From positions 248,001 through 312,000 of the forward strand of contig NZ_JAQIJT010000001.1 in NCBI RefSeq assembly GCF_036946125.1: 64,000 bases of DNA, in the 5' to 3' direction. Below the pieces are notes generated by a model. That model was not told the DNA's origin and searched no databases. It worked only from the letters and a program-made list of their open reading frames with translations. Shown one piece after another: positions 27,595-35,806 of this stretch (the stretch's first letter is position 1; every line of letters begins with the position of its first letter). This DNA comes from Sphingomonas adhaesiva. GTDB taxonomy: Bacteria > Pseudomonadota > Alphaproteobacteria > Sphingomonadales > Sphingomonadaceae. A program made the position numbers and the translations under genes.

Positions 27595-28527
27595 ATGACG
27601 AGAAGCGGCAACGGGCGTGCGTTTCTCGCGCTGGTCGTCGCCAACGTGGCGCTGGCGTTCGGCCCCATGTTCGTGCGGCTGGCGGATACCGGCCCGGTCG
27701 CCGCGGCCTTCTGGCGGATGTCGCTGGCGCTGCCGCTGGTCGCCGGCATGGCGTGGACGACGCGGAGCCGGGGCGGCGCGGCGGGCGGGACGCGGACGCG
27801 CCCGTCGCCGCGGATGATCTGGCTGCTGGCGGGCGCGGGCATCGCCTTCGCCGCCGATCTGGGCAGCTGGCATGTCGGGATCGTGCGCACCACGCTCGCC
27901 AACGCCACGCTGTTCGGCAACGTGGCGACGTTCATCTTCCCGCTGTGGGGGTTCCTGGTCGCGCGCGCCTGGCCATCGCGCGGGCAGTCGCTCGCGCTGC
28001 TGCTGGCGGCAGGCGGTGCGGCGCTGCTGATGGGGCGGTCGTATCAGCTCGACCCCGGCCATCTGGTCGGCGACCTGCTGTGCGTCCTGGCGGGCGTGCT
28101 CTACGCGGCCTATTTCGTGCTGATGGCGGACGTGCGCGCGACGATGGCACCGCTGCCCGCGCTCGCCTGGTCGTCGCTGACCGCGCTGCCGCCGCTGCTC
28201 GCCTTCGCGCTGCTGCTGGGCGAACGCGTGATGCCGGGGGACTGGACCCCGCTGCTGGGGCTCGCGTTGTGCAGCCAGGTGATCGGTCAGGGCTGCATGA
28301 CCTATGCGCTGGGGCGATTGTCGCCGCTGGCGATCGGGCTGGCGCTGCTGGTGCAGCCGGTGGTGGCGGGCGTGGTCGGCTGGCTGCTGTTCGGCGAGCG
28401 GCTGGGCGCCCCCGACCTGATCGGCGTGGCGATGGTCGCCGCCGCGCTGGTGCTGGTGCGGCGCGAGCCGGGACCTGCTAGGGCCATCGCGCCGGCGGCC
28501 AACGGGGTACGCGAGGAGGTGGCATGA
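27595..28527 (+). CDS. EamA (DMT superfamily) transporter
   Basis: A 310-residue protein with about ten hydrophobic helices in two EamA repeats (first: FLALVVANVALAFGPMFVRL; second: LLCVLAGVLYAAYFVLMADV). The first half contains GIVRTTLANATLFGNVATFI and the second ALGRLSPLAIGLALLVQPVV, typical of drug/metabolite exporters. The substrate is unknown. The ATG at 27595 is preferred over upstream ATGs at 27544 and 27562, which add a polar stretch. The stop overlaps the COQ9 start by four bases. Confidence 0.82.
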   Translation: MTRSGNGRAFLALVVANVALAFGPMFVRLADTGPVAAAFWRMSLALPLVAGMAWTTRSRGGAAGGTRTRPSPRMIWLLAGAGIAFAADLGSWHVGIVRTTLANATLFGNVATFIFPLWGFLVARAWPSRGQSLALLLAAGGAALLMGRSYQLDPGHLVGDLLCVLAGVLYAAYFVLMADVRATMAPLPALAWSSLTALPPLLAFALLLGERVMPGDWTPLLGLALCSQVIGQGCMTYALGRLSPLAIGLALLVQPVVAGVVGWLLFGERLGAPDLIGVAMVAAALVLVRREPGPARAIAPAANGVREEVA

Positions 28528-29189
28528 ATCAGGACGGGAAGGCGGACTGGACGCTCGACGAGGTCCGCGAGAGGCTGGCGCCCGCGATCGCCGCCAATGC
28601 CGCGTTCGACGGCTGGGGCGATGCCGCGCGCGATCTGGCGGCGGAGACGAGCGGGGTCGACCCCGACATCGCCCGCGTCGCCTTCGCCGATGGCCCGGTG
28701 GCGATGATCGATGCCTGGTTCGAGCATGTCGACGCCGCGATGGTCGCCGCCGTGCCCGCCGAGGCGCTGGCGACGATGAAGATCCGTCAGCGCATCACCG
28801 CGCTGGTCGAGGCGCGGCTCGCCGTGCTGGCGCCCGAGCGCGAATCGCTGCGCCGCGCGCTCGCGGTGCTCGCCACGCCGAATCACGTTCCCCGCGCCGC
28901 CCGGCTGGGGTGGCGCAGCGTCGATCGCATCTGGCGCGTCGCGGGCGATACCGCGACCGACTACAACCACTATACGAAGCGGGCGATGCTGCTGGCGGTC
29001 TATGGCGCGACGATCACCGTCTTCCTCGACGACGACAGCGAGGGGCAGGCGGACACGCGCGCGTTCCTGGCGCGGCGGATCGACGGCATCATGCGGTTCG
29101 AAAAGGCGAAGGCCGGGATGACGCGGCGGGCGCAGCGGCGGCCCAGCCTCAGCCGGTTCGTCGGTCGGCTGCGCTACCCGGTGGTCTGA
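28524..29189 (+). CDS. COQ9 family protein (ubiquinone biosynthesis)
   Basis: A 221-residue alpha-helical protein of the COQ9 family: N-terminal TetR-like helices (WTLDEVRERLAPAIAANAAF, GWGDAARDLAAE), then FADGPVAMIDAWFEHVD, and the lipid-binding part RSVDRIWRVAGDTATDYNHY with YTKRAMLLAVYGAT. COQ9 binds ubiquinone intermediates and supports COQ7-type hydroxylation. The last 30 residues are basic and may contact the membrane. It is translationally coupled to the EamA transporter, which may be chance. Confidence 0.9.
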   Translation: MNQDGKADWTLDEVRERLAPAIAANAAFDGWGDAARDLAAETSGVDPDIARVAFADGPVAMIDAWFEHVDAAMVAAVPAEALATMKIRQRITALVEARLAVLAPERESLRRALAVLATPNHVPRAARLGWRSVDRIWRVAGDTATDYNHYTKRAMLLAVYGATITVFLDDDSEGQADTRAFLARRIDGIMRFEKAKAGMTRRAQRRPSLSRFVGRLRYPVV

Positions 29190-29246
29190 CGCCCGCGGCG
29201 TCCCGGCGCATCGTCGCGCCCCGCGCGTCGATCGGCGAACTCGTTT

Positions 29247-29259
29247 ATTGATAATCAAT
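29247..29259. promoter_or_regulatory. Fur-like inverted repeat before feoA
   Basis: ATTGATAATCAAT is a perfect inverted repeat (ATTGAT and ATCAAT around a central A), an AT-rich island in otherwise very GC-rich DNA. It lies 25 bp upstream of the feoA GTG. It resembles half sites of Fur/Irr boxes, and feoAB operons are classically iron-repressed. The regulator binding it is inferred. Confidence 0.55.
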
Positions 29260-29283
29260 CGCACGCGCCATATAGCAGGCCTC

Positions 29284-29613
29284 GTGACCGGCTATCCCCA
29301 CCCCGCCCCGCTTCATGCCGCCAACGATGCGACGCTCGAGTCGCGCTGGAACCTGGAGACGCTGCCGCGGCATGCGCCCGCGACCGTCGCCGCGATCGAC
29401 TGGTCCCGGCTGGCGACGCCCGAGGCGCGCAGGTTGCGCGAACTGGGCTTCGGCGAGGGCGTGGGGGTGGAGGTCCTTCACCGTGCAACGCTGGGCGGTG
29501 GCCCGATCGCGTGCCGGATCGGGCGGATGACGGTGGCGCTGCGCCGCGCGGTCGCCGCGACGATCCACGTCGCGCGCGACGTGGAAGGCGGCGAGCTGCT
29601 GGCCGCGGAATGA
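29284..29613 (+). CDS. feoA: FeoA family protein
   Basis: A 109-residue protein with an SH3-like FeoA domain in its C-terminal two thirds: RRLRELGFGEGVGVEVLHRA and GPIACRIGRMTVALRRAVAA. The first 30 residues are an extension; the GTG at 29284 was chosen because the alternative TTG at 29248 lies inside the putative Fur-type operator. FeoA is a small cytosolic partner of the FeoB ferrous-iron transporter. feoB follows after 13 bp in the same operon. Confidence 0.87.
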   Translation: MTGYPHPAPLHAANDATLESRWNLETLPRHAPATVAAIDWSRLATPEARRLRELGFGEGVGVEVLHRATLGGGPIACRIGRMTVALRRAVAATIHVARDVEGGELLAAE

Positions 29614-29626
29614 CGGCCGCGCACTG

Positions 29627-31483
29627 ATGGAGCTCCCCCCGCTGGTCGCGATGGTCGGCAACCCCAATGCCGGCAAGAGCGCGCTGTTCAACGCGCTGAC
29701 CGGCGCGCGGCAGAAGGTTGGCAACTATCCCGGCGTCACGGTCGAGCGGCATGCCGGGCGGCTGGCGCTGGACGACGGACGCCCGGTCGAGCTGGTCGAC
29801 CTGCCCGGCGCGTACAGCCTAGACCCGTCCTCCCCCGACGAGCGCGTGACGCGCGACGTGGTGACGGGGGCGCAGGCGGGCGAGCGGCTGCCCGACGCGT
29901 TGCTGGTCGTGGTCGACGCCGCCAATCTGGACAATCACCTGCGCTTCGCGATGCAGCTGATCGCGTTGAAGCTGCCGGTCGTGATCGCGCTCAACATGGT
30001 CGACCTGGCCGAGCGCGACGGGCTGGTGCTCGACCCGGCGGTGCTGGAGCGTGAGCTGGGCGTCCCCGTCGTCGCCACGGTGGCGGTGCGCCGCCGCGGG
30101 ATCGACGACCTGCGCGCGCGACTGACCGATGCGATCGGCGCGGCGAAGCGTCGCGACGCGGGGCCGCTGCCGGTGCCGCAGGACGACATCGTCGTGCTCC
30201 AGCGCCGCGCCCGTGCCCTGTCGCGCGCGGCGACGCTCAGCGAGACGCCGGTGCGGCGCTGGAACACCGCGCTCGACGCGGTCGCGCTGCACCCGGTGGT
30301 CGGCCCGATCCTGCTCGTCGCGCTGTTGTTCGTGATGTTCCAGGCGGTGTTCAGCTGGTCGGAAGCGCCGGTCGGCTGGATCGAGGATGGGTTCGCCGCG
30401 CTCGACGCCATGGTGAAGGCATCGCTGCCCGACGGTTTCCTGCGATCGCTGCTGACCGATGGCGTCATCGCCGGCGTCGGCGCGGTCGTCGTCTTCCTGC
30501 CGCTGATCCTGATCCTGTTTCTCTTCATCCTGGTGCTGGAGGCGTCGGGCTACATGGTGCGGGCCGCGTTCCTGCTCGATCGGATGATGAGCCATGTCGG
30601 GCTGTCGGGACGGGCGTTCATCCCGCTGCTGTCCAGCTTCGCCTGCGCGGTGCCCGGGATCATGGCGACGCGCACGATCGACGACGAGAAGGACCGGCTG
30701 ACCACGATCCTGATCGCGCCGCTGATGACCTGCTCGGCGCGGCTCCCGGTCTATACGATCATCATCGGCGCGTTCATCCCGGCGCGCCGGGTGGTGCCGT
30801 TCGTCGGCCTTCAGGGGCTGGTGCTGCTCGGTCTCTACCTGATGGGGATCGTGGGCGCGTTCGTCGCCGCGCTGCTGTTGCGGCGCACCGTGACGAAAGG
30901 CGAGTCGTCGGGCTTCATGATGGAGATGCCGCGCTATCAGTGGCCGCGCATCCGCGACGTGCTGATCGGGCTGTGGAGCCGCGCGGCGATCTTCCTGAAG
31001 CGCGCCGGCACGACGATCGCGATCACCACCATCGTGCTGTGGGCGCTGCTGAGCTTCCCGCAGGCGCCCCCGGGGCAGAAGCAGGTCGAATATTCGGTCG
31101 CGGGCCGCATCGCCAGCGGGCTGGAGGTCGTGGTGCGCCCGATCGGCTTCAACCACGACATCGCGCTGGCGCTGATCCCCGCGATGGCGGCGCGCGAGGT
31201 GGCGGTGGCGGCGATCGGCACCGCCTATGCGATCGACGATACCGAGGATGCGAGGGGCGAACAGTCGCTGGTGGAGCGGCTTCGCGCGCGCTGGTCGCTG
31301 CCGACCGCGCTCGCCTTCCTGATGTGGTTCGTCTTCGCGCCGCAATGCATCTCCACGATCGCGGTGACCCGGCGCGAGACGAACGGGTGGAAATGGCCGC
31401 TCTTCATGCTCGGCTACCTTTTCGCCATCGCTTATGTCATGGCGGGTCTGACATACTGGCTGGCGGTGTTCGCCGGCCTCTAA
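29627..31483 (+). CDS. feoB: Ferrous iron transporter FeoB
   Basis: A 618-residue protein. The N-terminal G domain has G1 GNPNAGKS (11-18), G3 DLPG (58-61) and G4 NMVD (123-126). A helical insertion domain and a membrane region with paired Gate motifs follow (first around LLSSFACAVPGIMATRTI with its Cys, second around ALIPAMAAREVAVAAIG). It takes up Fe(II) across the inner membrane, with GTP hydrolysis needed. It is shorter than E. coli FeoB (about 770) mainly at the C-terminus; no FeoC is seen. It sits with feoA and directly upstream of ssb. Confidence 0.94.
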   Translation: MELPPLVAMVGNPNAGKSALFNALTGARQKVGNYPGVTVERHAGRLALDDGRPVELVDLPGAYSLDPSSPDERVTRDVVTGAQAGERLPDALLVVVDAANLDNHLRFAMQLIALKLPVVIALNMVDLAERDGLVLDPAVLERELGVPVVATVAVRRRGIDDLRARLTDAIGAAKRRDAGPLPVPQDDIVVLQRRARALSRAATLSETPVRRWNTALDAVALHPVVGPILLVALLFVMFQAVFSWSEAPVGWIEDGFAALDAMVKASLPDGFLRSLLTDGVIAGVGAVVVFLPLILILFLFILVLEASGYMVRAAFLLDRMMSHVGLSGRAFIPLLSSFACAVPGIMATRTIDDEKDRLTTILIAPLMTCSARLPVYTIIIGAFIPARRVVPFVGLQGLVLLGLYLMGIVGAFVAALLLRRTVTKGESSGFMMEMPRYQWPRIRDVLIGLWSRAAIFLKRAGTTIAITTIVLWALLSFPQAPPGQKQVEYSVAGRIASGLEVVVRPIGFNHDIALALIPAMAAREVAVAAIGTAYAIDDTEDARGEQSLVERLRARWSLPTALAFLMWFVFAPQCISTIAVTRRETNGWKWPLFMLGYLFAIAYVMAGLTYWLAVFAGL

Positions 31484-31492
31484 GAGGGTCGC

Positions 31493-32041
31493 ATGGCAGG
31501 CAGCGTCAACAAGGTCATTCTCGTCGGCAATCTCGGGCGCGATCCCGAGTCGCGCTCGTTCCAGAACGGCGGCAAGGTGGTGAACCTGCGCATCGCCACG
31601 TCCGAAAGCTGGAAGGACCGCAACACCGGCGAGAAGAAGGAAAAGACCGAATGGCATTCGGTCGCGATCTTCAACGAAGGGCTCGCCAACGTGGCCGAGC
31701 GGTTCCTGCGCAAGGGTAGCAAGGTCTATATCGAGGGCCAGTTGCAGACCCGGAAGTGGCAGGACCAGCAGGGTAACGACCGATATTCGACGGAGGTCGT
31801 GCTGCAGGGCTTCAACTCCGTGCTGACGATGCTCGACGGACCGCAGGGCGGGTCCGGCGGCGGCGGCGGTCGTGACGACTGGGGCGGCGGCGGCGACGAC
31901 TTCGGCGGCGGATCGCGCGGCGGTGGTGGTGGCAGCCGCGGCGGCGGCGCCTCGTCCGGCGGCGGGTCGCGCGGCGGCGGCGGCGGTGGCAACTTCGGCG
32001 GCGGCTATGCCGACGATCTCGATGACGACGTGCCGTTCTAA
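31493..32041 (+). CDS. ssb: Single-stranded DNA-binding protein
   Basis: A 182-residue SSB. The OB-fold (about 5-110) begins VNKVILVGNLGRDPE and includes LRIATSESW and EWHSVAIFNE. A glycine/serine/arginine-rich linker (about 118-168) follows, and the acidic protein-interaction tail DLDDDVPF ends the protein. This is the normal essential replication/repair SSB. An AGAGG ribosome-binding site precedes it. It follows feoB by nine bases, and the HWE kinase start abuts its stop codon directly, an unusual setting for ssb. Confidence 0.95.
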   Translation: MAGSVNKVILVGNLGRDPESRSFQNGGKVVNLRIATSESWKDRNTGEKKEKTEWHSVAIFNEGLANVAERFLRKGSKVYIEGQLQTRKWQDQQGNDRYSTEVVLQGFNSVLTMLDGPQGGSGGGGGRDDWGGGGDDFGGGSRGGGGGSRGGGASSGGGSRGGGGGGNFGGGYADDLDDDVPF

Positions 32042-33583
32042 GTGACGCAACCCCTGTCGCCATCGGTATGCAGCGAGGAGCAGCGCGTCGCCGCGCTCGC
32101 CTCGCACGAAATCGGCACGCTCTACGATTCGAGCGCACTGCGGCAGATCACCGATTTCGCCGCAGCGCTGTGCGACGTACCGACCGCACTCGTCAGCATG
32201 GTCGAAACCGATCGCCAGCTGTTCCTGGCGCGGACCGGCATGGACGTGAGCGAGACCCCGCGCGAACAGTCCTTCTGCGCCTATGCGATGTGGGAAGACG
32301 GCGTCATGGTGGTGCCCGACGCGACGCTGGACCCGCGCTTCGCCGACAATCCGCTCGTCACCGGCGAGCGGAACCTGCGCTTCTACGCCGGGGCGCCGCT
32401 GGTGTCGGACGAAGGCTATCCGCTGGGATCGCTGTGCGTGCTGGATACCAGGCCCCGGCCCGAGGGGCTGACCGCGTTCCAGCGGCAGGGGCTGGAGGTG
32501 CTGGCCGCCAATGTCCTCGCCCGGTTGCGCGACAAGCGCGAGGGCGCCGCGCGCCGTGCATCGGAGCGCGAGGCGCTGGCCGCGGCGAGCGACAGCGACC
32601 TGCGCTTCCGCACGCTGGCGGACACCATGCCGCAGATGGTGTGGTCGACGCTGCCCGATGGCTATCACGATTATTACAACGCGCGCTGGTACGAATTCAC
32701 CGGGGCGCCGGTGGGCACGACCGATGGCGAGGGCTGGAACGACATGTTCCATGCCGAGGATCGGGATCGTGCCTGGGCGGTATGGCGCCGGTCGCTGGAA
32801 ACGGGGGCGCCGTACCAGATCGAATATCGCCTGCGCCACCGTGACGGCACCTACCGCTGGGTGCTGGGGCGCGCGCTGCCGATCCGCGACGAGGACGGGC
32901 GGATCACGCGCTGGATCGGGACGTGCACCGACGTCCACGAGCAGAAGCTGGCGCTGGAGGAGCGCGAGGTCATCAGCCAGGAGCTGAGCCATCGCATCAA
33001 GAACATCTTCTCGGTCATCGCCGGGCTGATCCAGTTCGCGGCGCGGTCGCATCCCGAGGTGGCGGGCGTCGCCACCGACCTGCGCCAGCGCATCACCGCG
33101 CTGGGCCGCGCGCACGATTTCGTACGCCCGCACAGCCCCAATTCGCGTCCGCATCTGGCGCAGGACAGCCTGGTCGGGCTGCTGCAGGAGCTGTTCGCCC
33201 CCTATCAGTCCGCCCCCGGCGAGCGGATCGACATCATCGGCGACGACGTGCCGATCGACGATCGCGCCGCGACCCCGCTGGCGTTGCTGTTCCATGAGCT
33301 GGCCACCAACGCGAGCAAATACGGCGCGCTGTCGGTCGGGACCGGGAAGGTGTTGCTGGCCGTCTCGCGCGAGGGCGCCGAGGTGGAGCTCGTCTGGCGG
33401 GAAACCGGAGGGCCGGCGGTGACGACGCCGTCGGCGAACGGCGGGTTCGGCACGCAGCTGATGGAATTGAGCGCGGTGCGCCAGCTGGGCGGCACGGTCG
33501 AGCGCGCGTGGCAGCCGGAGGGGCTGGAGGTGACCGTCCGGGTGCCGGCGCCGGCGTTCAGCCGGACGTCAGCGGCCACCTGA
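32042..33583 (+). CDS. GAF-PAS HWE-family sensor histidine kinase
   Basis: A 513-residue soluble kinase. The N-terminal GAF domain (about 25-165) is followed by a PAS/PAC domain (about 185-300, ending WIGTCTDVHEQK), the dimerisation box ELSHRIKN with phospho-acceptor His317, and the ATPase with N-box FHELATNASKYG (His418). The N-box His and the W-R-E in VWRETGG are the hallmarks of HWE kinases, often involved in light or general stress sensing. The GAF domain lacks the phytochrome bilin Cys, so no chromophore is claimed. The GTG start follows the ssb stop with no gap. The 3' end overlaps a convergent response regulator by 26 bp. Confidence 0.85.
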   Translation: MTQPLSPSVCSEEQRVAALASHEIGTLYDSSALRQITDFAAALCDVPTALVSMVETDRQLFLARTGMDVSETPREQSFCAYAMWEDGVMVVPDATLDPRFADNPLVTGERNLRFYAGAPLVSDEGYPLGSLCVLDTRPRPEGLTAFQRQGLEVLAANVLARLRDKREGAARRASEREALAAASDSDLRFRTLADTMPQMVWSTLPDGYHDYYNARWYEFTGAPVGTTDGEGWNDMFHAEDRDRAWAVWRRSLETGAPYQIEYRLRHRDGTYRWVLGRALPIRDEDGRITRWIGTCTDVHEQKLALEEREVISQELSHRIKNIFSVIAGLIQFAARSHPEVAGVATDLRQRITALGRAHDFVRPHSPNSRPHLAQDSLVGLLQELFAPYQSAPGERIDIIGDDVPIDDRAATPLALLFHELATNASKYGALSVGTGKVLLAVSREGAEVELVWRETGGPAVTTPSANGGFGTQLMELSAVRQLGGTVERAWQPEGLEVTVRVPAPAFSRTSAAT

Positions 33584-33956
33584 CGAAATCGGCATTGTCC
33601 GCCACCAGGTCCGGGCGGCTGGCGGTCTGCGCCGCCGCCAGGATCGCTTCGTCGCTGAACGGCTTGCGGATATAGCCCAGCGCGCCGGCCGGATCCTCGA
33701 TCTGGCTGGGGTTGGCGGTCACGAAGACGACGCGGACGCCATGTTCCCGATGGATGCGCTGCGCGATCTCGGGTCCGGTGGCACCGTCGCGCAGGTTCAC
33801 GTCGACGAAGGCGAAGGTGCAGCCGGGTGCCGCACGCAGCGCGGTATCGGCGTCGGCCGCGATCCCGGCGACCGTATAACCGGCGTCGATCAGGATCCGC
33901 TCGAGGTCGAGCGCGACGAAGATTTCGTCCTCCACGATCAATGCGGTCTTCGGCAT
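33558..33956 (-). CDS. Single-domain response regulator
   Basis: A 132-residue receiver domain with no output domain: acidic pocket ED at 9-10, phospho-acceptor Asp52 (FVDVNLRDG), Thr80 (FVTANP) and Lys98 (RKPF). Its tail-to-tail neighbour is the HWE kinase, whose 3' end it overlaps by 26 bp. Small receivers of this type commonly partner HWE kinases, so the pair is probably cognate even though it is not in one operon. The two transcripts will overlap antisense at their 3' ends. Confidence 0.87.
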   Translation of the reverse strand: MPKTALIVEDEIFVALDLERILIDAGYTVAGIAADADTALRAAPGCTFAFVDVNLRDGATGPEIAQRIHREHGVRVVFVTANPSQIEDPAGALGYIRKPFSDEAILAAAQTASRPDLVADNADFVRWPLTSG

Positions 33957-33989
33957 CCTACCTTCCCTGTCGAGCCGGCTTAACCGGGA

Positions 33990-34589
33990 TCAACGCGAAG
34001 GGTTCCGTGTCAAGAGGAATACGGCATGCTCCGCCAGGAAATTGGCGGCCGCGCCGCCGGTGTTCTTGTCGCCCGAGAGGAACCATGCCCCCTCCACCGT
34101 GATCGCCCGCTCGCGCAGGTGCGCGCGGAAGTCGTCGATGGTCAGGTGGTGGATGTTGGGCGTGTCGTACCAGCGCTCCGGCAGCAGCCGCGTCACCGGC
34201 ATCCGCCCGCCCCACAGCAGCGACAACCGCACGCGCCAGTGCGCGAAATTGGGGAAGCTGACGAAGGCGCGGCGCCCGATCCGCAGCAATTCTTCCAGCA
34301 CGCGGTCCGGCGCGCGCGCGGTCTGCAACGTCTGGCTGAGGATCGCATAGTCGAAGCTCTGGTCGGGATAGCCCGCCAGGTCGCTGTCCGCGTCGCCCTG
34401 GATCACCGGCAGCCCGCGCGCCATCGCCAGCGCGACGTTGGTCGCATCCAGCTCCAGCCCGCGCGCATCCACGCCGCGCCCGTCGCGCAGCGCCGCCATC
34501 AGGTCGCCGTCGCCGCAGCCGACGTCCAGCACGCGCGCGCCGGGCCGGACGTGGCGCGCGATGATCGCGAGATCGGGGCGCAGATTCAT
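33990..34589 (-). CDS. metW: MetW family methyltransferase-like protein
   Basis: A 199-residue SAM-dependent methyltransferase fold: VLDVGCGDGDLMAAL (motif I, about 20-34), GLELD, then YAILSQTLQ and the family stretch VSFPNFAHWRVRLSLLWGGR followed by LPERWYDTPN. MetW is found next to metX across proteobacteria and modulates or supports homoserine acylation. The start overlaps the metX stop by four bases, so they form an operon. Confidence 0.94.
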   Translation of the reverse strand: MNLRPDLAIIARHVRPGARVLDVGCGDGDLMAALRDGRGVDARGLELDATNVALAMARGLPVIQGDADSDLAGYPDQSFDYAILSQTLQTARAPDRVLEELLRIGRRAFVSFPNFAHWRVRLSLLWGGRMPVTRLLPERWYDTPNIHHLTIDDFRAHLRERAITVEGAWFLSGDKNTGGAAANFLAEHAVFLLTRNPSR

Positions 34590-35716
34590 CGCCCCGCCCT
34601 CAGGAACCCGCCGACCAGCCGCTCCAGTTCGGGCGAATCGAGCAGGAAGGCGTCATGGCCGTAGGGGCTGGACAGCTCCACGAAGCTGGCCGGTGCGCCC
34701 GCGGCGTTGAGCGCCTGCACGATACTGCGCGAATCCGCGGTGGGATAGAGCCAGTCGGTATCGAAGCTGACGAGGCAGAAGCGCGTCCCCGCCCCGCGGA
34801 ACGCCTGCGCCAGCAGCCCGCCATGCTCCTCCGCAAGGTCGAAATAGTCCATCGCGCGGGTGATATAGAGGTAGCTGTTGGCGTCGAACCGATCGGTGAA
34901 CGACAGCCCCTGATAGCGCAGGTAGCTTTCGACCTGGAAATCGGCGTCGAAGCCGAAGCTCTTGTGTTCGCGCGCCTGCAGCCGGCGTCCGAATTTCTCG
35001 GTCAGCCCGGCCTCCGACAGATAGGTGATATGCGCCGCCATCCGCGCCACCGCGAGGCCCGCGGCGGGTGGCTCGCCGCCGTAATAGTCGCCGCCGTTCC
35101 ACCGCGGATCGGCCATCACCGCCTGCCGCCCGACCTCGTGGAAGGCGATGTTCTGCGCGGTGTGCCGCGCGGTGGAGGCGATCACCACCGCGGCACGGAC
35201 CCGGTCGGGATAGGTCGCCGCCCAGCTGAGCGCCTGCATCCCGCCCATCGATCCGCCGACCACCGCGGCGAGCCGCGCGACGCCCAGATGGTCCAGCAGC
35301 ATCGCCTGCGCGCGCACCATGTCGCGGATGGTGATGACGGGGAAGGCCATCGCATAGGGACGTCCCGTCGCCGCGTCGATGCTGGCGGGGCCGGACGATC
35401 CCATGCAGCTGCCCAGCACGTTGGCACAGATGACGAAATAGCGGTCGGTATCGATCGGACGGCCGGGGCCGACCATCCGCGTCCACCAGCCCGGCTTGCC
35501 GGTGCGGGGATTGGGGCCGGCGACATGCTGGTCCATCGTCAGAGCGTGGCACAGCAGCAGCGCGTTCTCGCCGTCCGGCGCCAGCGTGCCGTAGGTTTCG
35601 TAGGCGATGTCGACCGGGGCCAGCAGCGCGCCGCTATCGAGCCGGAGCGGGCCCGGCAGCGTCACGCGCCGTGCCAGGCCGAAGCGCTGGTCGAGATCGG
35701 AAGGGGTCGTCAGCAT
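34586..35716 (-). CDS. metX: Homoserine O-acyltransferase (MetX)
   Basis: A 376-residue alpha/beta hydrolase fold enzyme: HALT near 57-60, the nucleophile elbow GGSMGG with Ser156, the catalytic Asp in SFDTDWLYP and the His in SPYGHDAFLLD. It acylates L-homoserine as the first committed step of methionine synthesis. Whether the donor is acetyl-CoA or succinyl-CoA cannot be read from the name alone, since some proteobacterial MetX use succinyl-CoA. metW follows with a four-base overlap. Divergent from hisC across 90 bp, in which I found no SAM riboswitch. Confidence 0.93.
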   Translation of the reverse strand: MLTTPSDLDQRFGLARRVTLPGPLRLDSGALLAPVDIAYETYGTLAPDGENALLLCHALTMDQHVAGPNPRTGKPGWWTRMVGPGRPIDTDRYFVICANVLGSCMGSSGPASIDAATGRPYAMAFPVITIRDMVRAQAMLLDHLGVARLAAVVGGSMGGMQALSWAATYPDRVRAAVVIASTARHTAQNIAFHEVGRQAVMADPRWNGGDYYGGEPPAAGLAVARMAAHITYLSEAGLTEKFGRRLQAREHKSFGFDADFQVESYLRYQGLSFTDRFDANSYLYITRAMDYFDLAEEHGGLLAQAFRGAGTRFCLVSFDTDWLYPTADSRSIVQALNAAGAPASFVELSSPYGHDAFLLDSPELERLVGGFLRAGR

Positions 35717-35806
35717 CGAGCGACGGGCCTTACCCTCCCGCGGGGGGGCAAGTCGAGCGGGCGCGCACGTTGCCTCTGCGGCGTGCGGCTTCTACAGCGC
35801 ACGGCC

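Noticed and set aside
32042..32540. Phytochrome-type photosensor in the HWE kinase
   Set aside because: The GAF domain lacks the chromophore Cys and PHY domain, so no light-sensing claim is made.
29819..33295. Very long minus-strand open frame (over 1100 codons) across feoB, ssb and the kinase
   Set aside because: It mirrors three well-supported plus-strand genes. Its composition (Arg/His/Asp/Gln-rich, no domains) is that of a complementary frame in GC-rich DNA.
35717..35806. Possible SAM riboswitch before metX
   Set aside because: The 90-bp divergent gap shows neither the SAM-II pseudoknot pattern nor conserved purine-rich elements that I could recognise.
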